Shown: positions 23,400 to 39,700 of the stretch, piece by piece | Layout: every line of letters starts with the position of its first letter | How positions within the stretch are numbered: position 1 is the stretch's first letter | From: Paramoeba atlantica | Lineage: Eukaryota; Discosea | Length of the DNA stretch: 64,000 bases | Direction: 5' to 3' | NCBI GenBank assembly: GCA_977017575.1 | Contig: CDRNVI010000151.1 | Coordinates: 62,001 to 126,000 of the forward strand | The notes under the pieces: model-generated | What the model was told of the DNA's origin: nothing | Seen by the model: the letters and a program-made list of their open reading frames with translations, nothing else | Database searches by the model: none | Program-made: the position numbers and the translations under genes

Positions 23400-26300
23400 A
23401 TGGGAGATTTTGGAAGACAAAAAGCGAGGGTGTTATCCCAACCACAACCCTCTTTCTTTTCCTCTTTTCTCCATTTTTTCTCTCCCTGTTCTCTTTTCTT
23501 TTGGTTTTCTTTTTGTTTTTTTGTGTTTGTGGGGATTGTGAAAAGAGTGATTGGTTTTCTTTTTGCTCCAAAACGTTCTTTGAAGAACAAAAAGAAGATT
23601 GCTGTTATTGGAGGTTTTCTTTTTCTCTTTTTCTTTTTGCTTCTTCTTCTTTCTGTTTTTTTTCTCTTTCTTCTTCTTTTTTATCTTGTTTGTTAAACCA
23701 TCACACCACATTTTCTGACCATAGGTGGTATCGCTGGTTGTTCGACCGCTTGGAGTCTCTCCAGGTTTCAATTCAGAGACTCTTTCAAATAAAATTGAAA
23801 GAAAAGAGAATAAGAAAAGAGAATAAGAAAAGAGTTAGAGGAAAGAAAAGTTGAGGGAGATGAAAAAAAGGGGTGGAAGAGAAAAAGGCTGATTTTGATT
23901 TTGATAGGAGTGGCTTTGATGTTGTATTGTATGAATCACGTAATTCTCTTGGTGGAAATGCCAAGGTTACTTTATCTTTTTGAAAAAGAAGAAAGTTTTT
24001 TATTATTGATTGTGTTGTTGTTGTTTGTGTTGTCTTATGTGTGTGTGTTGTTTTTTTATGTTGGCTTGTGTTTTATTCTCTTGTCTTGTCTTGTCTTGCA
24101 TTGCATTTTGTCTTGCATTTTACTTTTTGTGAACACATGGTGTTTTTTGTTGTATTGGGTTGTTCTCAAACAACAAGAGGACTAATCTCTTTCCAAAAGA
24201 CTCATAATTGGTCTGCCACCGAAAAACAAGAAGAAGAGGAAGAAAAAAAAGAAGTAATCACAGGATTAAGTGTATTGGCATGGCCATCAAAATATTTTCA
24301 TAATTATGCTGCCCTTTTGAAAGAGATTGGGATTGATGATTGTCAAGTTCGTTTGCCTTTTGCTCTGAGGGATCCTGATTTTACTGATTTTTTTCATGGA
24401 GAGTTTGTATTTTGTTTGGATTGTTGTTGTTGTTGTTTTTGTTGTTGTTGTTTTTGTTGTGTGTTTTTTGTACACGTTGTTGTGTTTGTACTTTTTTTTC
24501 CTATTTTTTCATTGATTTTTCTTTCTCTCATTTCTTTAAAAGAGAGCCAGAAGAGTATCTCAAACCAGATTTAGATCGATGGAAAAGGCTTGTTAATTCT
24601 GTTCGATCTGTCAATGTATTCTTGACTGGTTTTTTCTTTTATTATTCTTTTTTTGATGCAAAAAAAAAAAAAATCAAGAAGAGAGAAGAGAAAGAAAAAA
24701 AGATAGTGAAAAGAAAAAAAAAAAATCTCAAAACTAATTCAAAATCAAAATAAAAGGTGAATCATCATCACTCTATGCATATTCAGCATTAAACCCGTTC
24801 AACATTCTCCCCCTAAAATTCACAGCCTGCACTCTCTTCCGAATTTCCGTCCCCTTTTGGGAGAGTGTAATAGTCCCAATTTATAGCAGTTCTTTTTTGA
24901 CTAAAAATATTGAGAGTCTTCCGTGTTCAATTCTGCCCGCTGTCGATGATATGATCCCTTTAAATGGCGTTCCTTCTATGCGGACTTGGACCGCTAATTC
25001 TCGTCATGTTTTTGAGAGGTTGTGCCGTTCTGTTACTGTTAAGACTGGTCATGCTGTTTTGGAGGTTTTTGTTTTGTTTTTTTTTTTTTTTGTTTTTTTG
25101 TTTTAATTTTTTTTGTTTTGTTTTTTTTTAATTTATTTTTATTTTTATTACTCGTTCTGTGATTTTCATTCTTCTGATTCTTTTTTTCCTCCGCTTTCTT
25201 CTATTCTCTTCTCTTTTCCTCTCCCCCTCTTCCCCCCCCCCCTCTCTCTCCTTCCCTTCTCTCTCTCCAAACAAAAGGTCCGCCCAATAAAACAATCCGA
25301 TGGATCTTACACCCAAATGGTAAGAGACGTCACAAATGATTTTGATTTTTTTGACAATGTTGTTTTTGCTTGTTCCGCTGATTTTGCTATTCGTGCTATT
25401 CGTGAGCCTTCTCTTCTTCAGGTTTTTTTATTTTTGAGAAAAGGAGAGAGAAGAAGAGAAGAAGAGAAGAAGAGGGTAGAGAGGAAGAGAAGAAGAGAGG
25501 AAGAAGAAGAGAGGAAAGGAGAAGAGAAGAAGAGAGGGAGAAGAAGAGAAGAGAATAGAAAAGAGAAAGTTTTTCTTTAATTTTTTTAAACATTTGAATT
25601 GATTAGTCTCGTATTTTGTCGAATATATCTTATGTTGATGATCATGATCATACATTTTCGAAAGGAATTATTCACAGGTTTTATTATTTATTTATTATTT
25701 ATTATTTATTCTTTTTATTCTTTTTATTCTTGTTATTCTTGTTATTGTTATTGTTATTGTTATTGTTATTGTTATTGTTATTGTTATTGTTATTATTATT
25801 TTTTATTATTACTATTTTATTTCTTTTGTTTTTGGTTTTTTTCTTTTCTTTTTTCTTTTTTTTTATTTGTTTTTGTTTTTGTTTTTCTTTCTTTCTTTCT
25901 TTCTCTCAATGATTTCCCCTCTTTTGATTGAATAATTTCTCTCTTCTCTTCTTTTCTTTTCTTTCACAGAGATTCGTCTGTTATTCCAGAGGATTTGAGA
26001 GAAGATTTAATTAAAGGATATTCAAATTATGTTCATATTTTTTTTTGTCAGATTCTTTTTTCTTTTCTTTTTTTTCTTTTCTCTTCTCCTCTTTCTCTTC
26101 TCTTTTTTCTTTTTTCTTTTTTCTTTTTCCTTTTCTCTTCTCCTCTTTCTCTTCTCTTTTTATTCCTAAAAAATAAAAAAAAAAAAAGGTGCGAATTTAT
26201 AGAGAACCTTCTAAGAAAAGAGGACATCTTGGTAAAGTCTTTTCTTATGAGAATACATTCATTTTGTCTTGGGTTCCTGGTTTGTGATCTTCTTTTCTCT

Positions 26301-27386
26301 TCTCTCTCTTCTCCCTTCTCTCTTCTCTCTTTTTTCTTCCTTTTCTCCCTTTTCTTTTCCTCTCTTTCCTCTCTTTCTTCTTTTCTTGATTTCTTCTCTC
26401 TCCTCATTTTTCTCTCTTCCCTCTCTTTCTCTCTTTTGATAATTTTGATTGGCAGCGATTCAAGGGGAAAAAGAACCAATGCTCATTACATATGATAGCC
26501 AGCATGAACATATTGATAACGTTCAGGTTTTGAGATTTTCTTTTTCTCTTTTCTTTGTTTTCTTTCTTTGTTTTCTCTTTTTTCTTTTCTTTCTCAAATA
26601 ATAATATGAAAAATATGAAAAATATAAAAATAGGAAAAATAAAGAAATAAAAGAGAAAAAAAAAAAGAAAAGAAAAACAAATCAAATTAAAAACAAAAAA
26701 AAAATAATAATAATAATAATAGGGAGAAGTATCAAACATGAGAGCACACCCAGATTTATCACTGTCAAATTTATTATTGGCTCAATCGATTGGGTTGATT
26801 CAAGGTGATTTTGGTCTTTATTATTGTGGTTCTTTTACTACTCCTGGTTTGTTTTGTTTTTTTTGTTTTTTTGTTTTTTTTTGTTTTTTTGTTTTTTTGT
26901 TTTTTTGTTTTTTTGTTTTTTTTTTGTTTTTTTTGTTTTGTTTTTTGTTTTGTTTTTTGTTTTGTTTTTTTTTGTTTTTTTTTGTTTTTTGTGTTTTGTT
27001 TTTTTTTGTTTTTTTTTATCTCTGATAATTTTTTGTTTTCTTTTTTAATGAATTTCTCATATTCATTAAAATTTCTAATGAAAAGGAAATGGACATGATT
27101 TATCTTTGCTCTCTGGGCTCATTGTGGCCAACGCACTTGGCGCTCCTTATCCATTCTCAAGTAATCAAGGTTCTTCTCTTTTTCTCTTTCATTTTTTTGT
27201 TTTCGCTTTCAAAAAAAAAGAAAAGAAATAAAACAAAAAAAAAAGGAAGAAAAAAAAAATCAAAAACATAAAATTGAAAAGAAAAAAGAAAAGTAATAAA
27301 AGAAATAACAAAAAGAAAATTAAACTTTTCATTTCACAGCTGCTGTGAACGATTTCCGTCAACTTCGAGGGTTAATGCACCTTTAA
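23400..27386 (+). CDS. FAD/NAD(P)-binding oxidoreductase, COG2907-like
   Basis: Flavin-dependent amine-oxidase-like oxidoreductase of unknown substrate. About 12 short exons run from the ATG at 23400 (uncertain) to TAA at 27384-27386. First joins: 23400-23613, 23725-23764, 23908-23965 and from 24200. Spliced, they give KKIAVIGGGIAGCSTAWSLS, the Rossmann GxGxxG for FAD, then SGFDVVLYESRNSLGGNAK, the acidic ribose-binding Glu and arginine motif. Later blocks match the family: VLAWPSKYFHNYAALLKEIG, FDNVVFACSADFAIRA, ISYVDDHDHTFSKG, LAQSIGLIQGDFGLYYCGSF and GNGHDLSLLSGLIVANALGA at the C-terminus. The first exon also encodes a strongly hydrophobic stretch (residues about 20-55) that could be a membrane anchor or an unrecognised intron. 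Introns are long T-rich, G-punctuated runs. Donors are mostly GTT. Confidence 0.78.
25735..25800. repeat. TTATTG microsatellite
   Basis: Tandem TTATTG units in an intron of the FAD oxidoreductase gene, flanked by other T-rich simple repeats. It holds no coding evidence. Confidence 0.85.
26838..27015. repeat. T(4-9)G homopolymer-like intron
   Basis: Almost pure runs of T broken by single G, forming one intron of the FAD oxidoreductase gene. The same intron style recurs at 10823-10960 and 43062-43195. Apparent Phe/Leu-rich ORFs here are artefacts. Confidence 0.85.
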
Positions 27387-28081
27387 ACAACAATTCCATT
27401 TTTTGGAAAATGAAAAAAGAGTTTTTTTTTTGTTCAAAAAAAACAAAATGTCGAAAAAAAGGAAAAAAAAAGGAAAAAAAAAGGAAAAAAAAAATTGAAT
27501 CTCTTGCAAAAAGAAGAAGAATAAAACTAAAAAGCGATTTGTTGTTTTGTTTTTGTGTTTCAGTTTCTTGATTTGCGAATTTTTTTTCCCTTTTTTACAA
27601 GATGTTTTCATTTTCCAAAAAACAAAAGTGTGGGAAAGTCTCCTTCCTCTTTTTCCTTTCCTTTTTCTTTGTTTCTGAAAAAAGTCTTTCTTTCAAAAAA
27701 AAAAAAACTGATGGGAAAATGGTCGAAAGTGTTGCTTCGAACTTTTAAAAAGAAAGAGGGGTACAAACAAAACTTCTGAACATCCAATTGGAGTACGATC
27801 ACGAAAGTGTTCCAATTTGAATAGAATTATCTGGCAAACAAACCACTCAACAAAAAAAAGATGAAACAAGAAAAACAAAAAACCTTTATTCATTGAATGA
27901 GTTTGAAAAAAGGAAGGAGATAAGAGATAGGAGAAAGAGAGGGGGAAAAAAAATTGGAGACTTCTCGATTATGCGTGTCATCCTTGTGCAGGGGAAGATT
28001 TCTTTTTGATCCGGTCGCATTTTGCCACACACCCAAAACCAAAATTTTTCCCGTTGTCGAAAAGGCACGTGTGAACCCAAA
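27387..28081. other. Intergenic region upstream of actin
   Basis: About 700 bp after the FAD oxidoreductase stop. Short Phe/Lys ORFs on both strands come from A/T homopolymers. No conserved protein or RNA recognised. Confidence 0.4.
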
Positions 28082-28218
28082 CAACCAATCAAACGCCAAG
28101 GTTGGAAACGCGCGTTCTGATTGGCTAAAATTCAACCAATCAAACGCCAGGGTTCGAAACTCGCGTTCTGATTGGTTAAAAAATTGACCAATCAGAACGC
28201 GAGTTTGTTATGACCAAT
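28082..28218 (+). promoter_or_regulatory. CCAAT-box array with direct and inverted repeats (actin promoter)
   Basis: Six CCAAT/ATTGG pentamers: 28085-28089 (+), 28120-28124 (-), 28136-28140 (+), 28171-28175 (-), 28188-28192 (+) and 28214-28218 (+). The first four form two direct copies (28083-28127 and 28134-28178, 51-bp period) of a unit with CCAATCAAACGCC at one end and GCGTTCTGATTGG at the other. A third, inverted half copy follows at 28188-28205. This lies about 95-230 bp before the actin ATG and suggests NF-Y-type binding driving high actin expression. The boxes are seen directly; the factor is inferred from family knowledge. Confidence 0.75.
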
Positions 28219-28228
28219 AAAAAGATGA

Positions 28229-33365
<5,137 letters not shown>

Positions 33366-33664
33366 GCATTTAAATATTGTATCATAAATATTTTATTTCT
33401 TTTACTTATCTTTGTTTCTTTTGGCTCATTCCTCTCTTTGTTCTTCTTCAAATTCAATTCTTAAATCTTTTTTTCTTGTTTCTCTCTTCATTCCTCGCCT
33501 CTTCGGTCTCCCCCAAACAATGAGTCTTTTTTAATGAGGAACACATCTTTTAATTTCCAAAAACGGATTTTGTATTTTCTTGTTTTCTTGCTCTCTTGTC
33601 GTTCTTGACTAAAACTGGGGAAAAGTGGGGAGCTAGAAAAGAAGGAGAAAGAGGGGTCAAGAAT

Positions 33665-34003
33665 ATGTCAAACGACCCTGTTGGATCATGCTCGTGTTCT
33701 TGCGAAGGTGGTACGGACTGTTGTTTCTGTTTGTGGTGCGACTTCTTTGATGAGACATTGGAATCGGAACGAGAGGATGATTCTGGTTTTGTTCCTGGGT
33801 GCACCTTTTGTGTTGTTTGTCTCTTTTTTTTGTGGGTTCCCATGGGTTTGTGTGGATCAATTCAGAGTTTGTACGACCTCATCTCTTGCAAATGTGTCGT
33901 TTGGAAATGTTGGGGTGATTGTTGTGGTTGTTGTCATGGTTGTTGTAGTTGCTGTCCTTGTTGTAAACCAACTCCTCCCCCAAGAGAAATGACAGAGAAG
34001 TAG
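33665..34003 (+). CDS. Small cysteine-rich protein, unknown function
   Basis: An uninterrupted 112-codon ORF from the ATG at 33665; an upstream in-frame start at 33596 is not ATG. It holds over 25 cysteines, with clusters such as CSCSCEGGTDCCFCLWC and CWGDCCGCCHGCCSCCPCC, an acidic stretch, and a hydrophobic centre (CVVCLFFLWVPMGLCG). The Cys pairs next to a hydrophobic patch could suit palmitoylation and membrane association, as in other CC-rich small proteins, but I recognise no family. Composition differs from its low-complexity surroundings, which supports real coding. It sits 300 bp after actin on the same strand. Confidence 0.45.
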   Translation: MSNDPVGSCSCSCEGGTDCCFCLWCDFFDETLESEREDDSGFVPGCTFCVVCLFFLWVPMGLCGSIQSLYDLISCKCVVWKCWGDCCGCCHGCCSCCPCCKPTPPPREMTEK

Positions 34004-34111
34004 AGAGGTTCATTTATTAAAAAGGGGAAGGAGATCTCCTTTCTCCCCTCTCAAGTCGAGCCTGTTTGGTGCTCTTTAATCATGCTTGACGGAATCCAAT
34101 CAACAACATTT

Positions 34112-34155
34112 GTTTTGATTGCATTCCAGATAAGTTTTGATTGCATTCCAGATAA
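34112..34155. repeat. Tandem 22-bp repeat, two exact copies
   Basis: A 22-bp unit (core GATTGCATTCCAGATAA) occurs twice in immediate succession just before the actin fragment. It may be a footprint of the duplication that created that fragment. Confidence 0.8.
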
Positions 34156-34190
34156 TATCAAATCCTCTTCTGTCTGTTCTTCTCCTCTCC

Positions 34191-34530
34191 CTTCTGATGC
34201 CTTGAGGCTCTCTTCCAACCTTCATTCCTTGGAATGGAAGCTGCTGGTATCCACGAGACCTCTTACAACTCCATCATGAAGTGTGATGTCGATATTCGAA
34301 AAGATTTGTACGGAAACGTTGTTCTTTCTGGAGGTACCTCTCTATGTTCCCCGGTATTGCCGTCTTCTCTTTCCACTTTCCAACAAATGTGAATTTCCAA
34401 GGAGGAATATGATGAATCAGGTCCCTCAATTGTCCACTGCAAGTGCTTCTGATCATTTAAATATTGTATCATAAATATTTTAATTCTCAAACTTATCATT
34501 TTTTTTGTTTGTTTCTTTTTGACTCATTCC
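34191..34530 (+). pseudogene. Truncated actin 3' copy
   Basis: Matches the 3' exon of the actin gene from about 33004 and continues into its 3' UTR (the CATTTAAATATTGTATCATA block is shared). Breaks: no 5' two-thirds; an extra TC in the GGTACCTC(TC)TATG segment that shifts the frame; a deletion of roughly 110 bp after GGTATTGCCG; and an in-frame TGA where actin has a Trp codon (AAATGTGAATTTCC). Similarity is otherwise very high, so the duplication is recent. Confidence 0.9.
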
Positions 34531-34841
34531 CTTATGTTTCTGCCATAAGCCAATCACTTTCGTTTGGAACGAAGCTTCGAGTTTGAGGCAAAACTTGCTG
34601 CAATAGTGTGGTGTCCTAATCATTTAATGGTGTCCCTGTTCTTTTTTGTTATTTGAGTTTTGTTTCACTGTGAGGTTTTTTTTTGACAGGGCACTTTTTT
34701 TCTCGTTCTCGTTCGCTTCATTTCCGATAAGAAATTCCTTTGAGATTATGGTTCCCAAACACCCTCTCTTGACAAGTTCAAAAAAAGAAATGGATTTGAA
34801 AGATTTACTGAAAAGAAACAATGGAGTTCCAACAAAAAAAA

Positions 34842-36638
34842 TCAAAAACGCCCCTTAAAAGACACCAAAGGGACACCATCGCTGCGACGTTTGGGTGAGA
34901 AAAAATCAAAAGAAAATATCGAAAAAATAAAGAAGATGAACCTTTTAAAATTGGAGAAAAGAAGAGAGTTGAAACCAATGTGGTTGGACTGGTTGTAACC
35001 ACTTTCCTTTATTCCTCCACCTTCCTGAAGGTGTCTTGCTAATATCCCATCTGCAATACAGTCACAAATGTCTGAACCATGGTGAGAAGCATGAAAATGG
35101 AATGATATCTGCGGAAACTTATTTGTCCTTGGAGGTCTCATGATGGGCTGCAACATCCGTGCCAGAAAAGCTAATCCAAAGATCCCATGACAAAAAGACA
35201 AAGTCAGGGTCGTGTTTGTCGCGACTTGATTCAGCAAAAATGTTGATGTAAGCTCGGTGTAAACCATTAATCATCTTACTGACACCAGTTTGGTGTTCCA
35301 CCTTTTCTGCAAGTGTTTTTCCGTACCTCAAAACAAGAATATGACACTCCAGTGATTCACACTTTGCTGAACACTACAAACTTTGAAAAGTCCATCGTCA
35401 CAACAACACCATTGGGAATTGAATCATCTTTCAGAGCTTGGAGAATGTACCGTTTGAAATCTTGTTGATCCTGTGCAATCTTCTTGTGGTTTTCATAACC
35501 TATTTTTTGATGTTCAGAAAGCTGTTCAGGACTAAACCTGAGTTGATGACAATATGGACAAGAATCACATTTTGAAACGTGACTCCTTTTCGTTTCTTTC
35601 TTCACAAATTTTCGGATCGATGTTCGACTGACTTGAAGTTGGTGATTCTCAAGCAAAAATTGCTGGATTTTAAAAAAAAGTTCTTTGTCAGTAAAATATT
35701 GGAGTCGATCTTTCTGACCTGATTTCACAGGAAGAATTTCGTTGAAATAATCCATTAATATCTCCTTGTAAGCAGCCAGCTTCGTTTCCCTTCTTGCTGA
35801 AGAGATTTCTTGTTCAGCTGTCCTCTTTGCAATTCGGATAATTTTGGATGAAATCCCCACAGTTTTTTGATTACAAAATTCTGGAAGCTCATTGCTTATC
35901 CTTTTTACGAGCAAGTTTCTTACTTCTGGAAGATGTGAAGTCTCAGAGACAATGTTTGAACAAAATTGTCCCACTTTTTCTCGAAATTTGTTTGTTTCTC
36001 TTACTTGTACTTCCAAAGCAGTGATCTATTTTGAATATTCAATTTAGTTTTATTGTTGTGTTTAAGAGAGAAAAAAATCGGAAACCTTGAAGAGAAAGAA
36101 TCTCACCATCCTCATGGAGTTGTTCCTTCTGGGGAAAGAGGACCTCTCTTTTCAATGGCTCTCTCCTGGTGGAGGTATTCCAGAAATCCCCATCAAGATC
36201 ATCATTCTCTACCTTCTTTCTCTTTCTTTTTCGAATTGAAGAAGTGGCCCAACCTGGTTCCAGCAGAGGCTCTTTGCTGACCCACAAGAGATCAATCCCA
36301 CCTGAATTATCTGTCCATTCTAAATATCTTCTCTCTCCCTCACTTGTCTCAACAACAACTCCCTGTTTGACAACCTTTCCAAGAATTGAGCCCAAAGAAA
36401 ATGCCTGCACCAAGGCTCTGAGGAGTTTCTCACGTTGGACTTCTTCTGTTTCATTCTCGTCTGGTTTTTTGGGACACCGTTTCATATGTCGACTGCGGTT
36501 GTCTGACCGAGAAAACTGTTCACTTTTGAAGCAATAGGACTTGGTTTCCTTATTCTTGCACCAAGGGCAGGTTGGGGTTTCAACACCCACCACACACTTC
36601 TGACAAAAAACAAAACTTGTCAAACAAACCATCACCAA
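34842..36638 (-). pseudogene. Decayed transposase-like gene
   Basis: Three coding pieces on the minus strand. 36638-36100: a C-x2-C/H-type finger (CPWCKNKETKSYC...RHMKRC), acidic and basic segments. 36016-35357: helical region, a second finger (CDSCPYCHQL...H), then VVVTMDFSKF. 35331-35000 in two shifted frames: HDPDFVFLSWDLWISF, then FHFHASHHGSDICDCIADG. The order 'DF...WD...HG.xxCD' recalls DDE-type transposases of protists and oomycetes; this is inference from motif order. At least one frameshift lies near 35130-35190 and another near 35350, so it is probably dead. Lies next to the broken actin copy. Confidence 0.45.
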
Positions 36639-36795
36639 CCCAAAACCAACTGAAAAAAGGCTTGCATTTTTTAGAGCACTATTTATTGGAGGCTAAAAAA
36701 CCGCCCAGACGCCCAACAGCCATTTTTTGAGTGCCCTCCGAAAAAAAAACTTCACCTGCAATTTCGAGAAGAGAAGAGAGAAAAGAAAAAGAGAA

Positions 36796-39700
36796 ATGGC
36801 AGCTCCTCCACCACCACCACCACCAGGACCAGGAGGAAAAATAGGGGGGCCACCTCCTCCTCCTCCTCCTTCTTCTTCTTCTTTAGGGGGGAAAAAGAGT
36901 ACAGGGAAGAGCCTTTCTGATGTTCTTTCTCTTGCTAAGAATCGTTCTGAGACGGCTGGTTTGTTTTTTTTTGTTTGTTATTTGTTTTGTTTTTTTTGTT
37001 TTGTTTTTTGTTTTGTTTTTTTTTTGTTATTTGGTCTTTGGAAAATTTTGTGTGAGTTTGGTACCAAGTAAAAAAGAGAGAGAGAAAAAAGCAAATAAAT
37101 CCACAAAAATAAGTTCAGGGAACTCTTTTGACAAGAATACCTGCTTTCAAACAATAAATAATCAAAGAAAATCAAAGAAAAGAAATAAAATAATAAAAAT
37201 AGGTTCAGAAAACTCTTCGACAAGAACATCTGCTATTTTTAAATAAATAAAATAAAGTAAAATAAAAAATAGATTCAGAAAACTCTCCGACAAGAACACC
37301 TGCTATTATAAAATAAATAAAATTAAATTAAAATAAATTAAAATAAATTAAAATAAATAAAATAAAATAAAATAAAATAAATAAAAATAGATTCAGAAAG
37401 CTCCTCGTCAAGAACACCTGCTATCCTCCGTGGTGAACAGGTCCTTTTTTTCTTTTTTTTTTCTTTTTTTTTTTCTTTTTTTTTTTTCTTTTTTTTCTTT
37501 TTTTTTCTTTTTTTTCTTTTTTTTCTTTTTTTTTCTTTTTTTCTTTTTTTCTTTTTTTCTTTTTTTCTTTTTTTCTTTTTTTTCTTTCTTTGTTTTTTCT
37601 TTTTTTCTTGTCTTTTTTTCTTTTTCTTTCCTTTTATTTCTTTTCTTTTTGCTTTATTTCTTTTCCTTTTATTTCTTTTTTCTTTTCTTTTTTTTCTTTT
37701 TCTTTTTTCTTTTTTCCTTTTCCTTTTCCTTTTCCTTTTCTTTTTTCTTTTCTTTTTTTCTTCACCTTTCTAAAAAAGAAATTTAGGCTTTTGCTCCTCG
37801 GCCTGAGCATGGCCATGCAGGCCTTTTTAATCAAGGTTTCTTTCTTTCTTTTCGATTTCTTTTCGATTTCTTTTTTTCTTTTTTTTCTTTTCTTTTTCTT
37901 TTTCTTTCTTTCTTTTTTCTTTTTCTTCCATCTCTCTGAATTTTTTTTTACAAGATAACAAAAAAGAAAAAAAAGAAAAAGAAAAAAGGAAAAAGAAAAA
38001 GAAAAAAAAGAAAAAGAAAAAAGAAAAAAGGAAAAAGAAAAAGAAAAAGAAAAAAAAAAAGAAAAAAAGAAAAAAAAGAAAGAAAAAAAGAAAAAGAAAA
38101 AAAAGAAAAGGAAAAAATTAAACAACTTTTCAAAAAAAAAAAAAGGGTCAACTTGTTACATGAACAGTTTATTACAAGCTTTGTACATGACTCCTTCTTT
38201 TCGTGATGCTCTTACTTCTTGGCGTACTGGTAAAGGTTTTTTTTTTTTGTTTGTTTTATTTTTTTTTGTTTATTTTGTTTATTTTGTTTATTTTATTTAT
38301 TTTATTTATTTTATTTATTTTATTTATTTTATTTATTTTATTTATTTTATTGATTTTATTTATTTTATTTATTTTATTTATTTTATTTATTTTTTTTATT
38401 TTTTTTATTTTTTTATTTTTTTTATTTCTTTCTTTCTTTTTTCTTCTTTTTTTTTTGAGAGTAATTGGAGAAAGAAGAAGAAGGTACCATTTGCAAATAA
38501 GCTTTATTCTTGTTTGTTGGACCAACCTTTTTACACATTTTATACACTCTTTTTCTTTTCAAATAAACCTTACTCCTCTCCTGACCGTTGGATCTCTCCT
38601 CCTCTCTTTCTTTCTTTGGCTTTGTTTGTTGGCTCTCCTTTCAGAAGAGTTTTCTGAGGAAGCTGGGCGGGAGGGAGGGGGTACCTTCTTCTTCTTTCTC
38701 CAATTCCTATCAGATCTGTTCTTCGGATTCTCAGATCTCCAGGAATTGGTTCTATCCAGAAGAAGGTACCATTTGCAGATTAGCACGTTCATCCTCACGA
38801 AAACTCGATCTTAATCTTTCTCTTTCCTTCTCTTCTTCGATTCTCGATTCTTTTTCTACACCTGCTGCTCCGTCGTTGTATTCAATTCGCTCGCAGAGTT
38901 CTCCTCCTCTTGTGATTTTTCCACCATTGATTATTTCCATCACCAGGTCTCCTTGTAGAAACTCTTCCGAGGTTTGACGAGGGGGCAATAAAATCCTCAT
39001 AGTGTTTTCGAGCAACTGATATTGTGTCCCCCCAGTTTCCCATCGCATCAAGTAGCGCCTCGTTATATCCAGCTCTTCGACCCGCCATTCTTCCTGTCTT
39101 CCCCATCGATATCCTGGTGTTATGTTCCGCTCAAGGATGTCTTTTCGAATTTCGAGCTCCTTGAAGAGTGATGCAATTCTCGAGCTCAGTGTTGTTGGGG
39201 CCATGGGTTTTTCCATCTTCTCACAGACAAACCACGGATCATTTCTTTTGTACATTTCCACTTGTTCCGTTCCAATCTTCGATTTCTGTAGTTGTTGTTC
39301 CCACTTTCTATTTTGCTGTTGGGGGTTTCGGTCTTGTTGTACTTCATATCCTCCTCTTCCTCTTCCTCCTCTTCCTCCTCTTCCTCTGCCTCCTCGACCA
39401 AATCTATCGCCTCGAAAGCCACTATCAGCGAAAGAAGAGCTTCCGAATCGCGAGTAATCTGTTCTCTCCCGACTCAAAGCTCGAAGAGCCTCTTGTGTGT
39501 TGCCCGTGCGCTTCGTCGATGTGTTTCTACTTCTTTCACTCCTTGTCTTCTTTTAATTTCTTCTCTTACAATTTTTCTCTTTTCCAGATCTGTAGTCTTA
39601 CTACGAACCACCAGTATCAGGAAATTTCGCGGGATGTTTTCTTCTCCAGCAAGGAGGGAGAACTGTGCCAACAAGGTTTCCTCATACATGGTCCTCTGAC

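Noticed and set aside
27555..28190. Short ORFs between the FAD oxidoreductase and actin on both strands
   Set aside because: Phe/Lys homopolymer translations without start context or conserved motifs.
28085..28218. CRISPR-like array upstream of actin
   Set aside because: Only two full direct copies with inverted partners in a eukaryotic promoter; the CCAAT boxes explain it.
34191..34530. A second functional actin gene
   Set aside because: It lacks the first two-thirds and has a frameshift, a deletion and a stop.
37430..38657. Phe-rich 'membrane protein' ORFs
   Set aside because: They are T-rich intron sequence with homopolymers, lying between proven USP exons.
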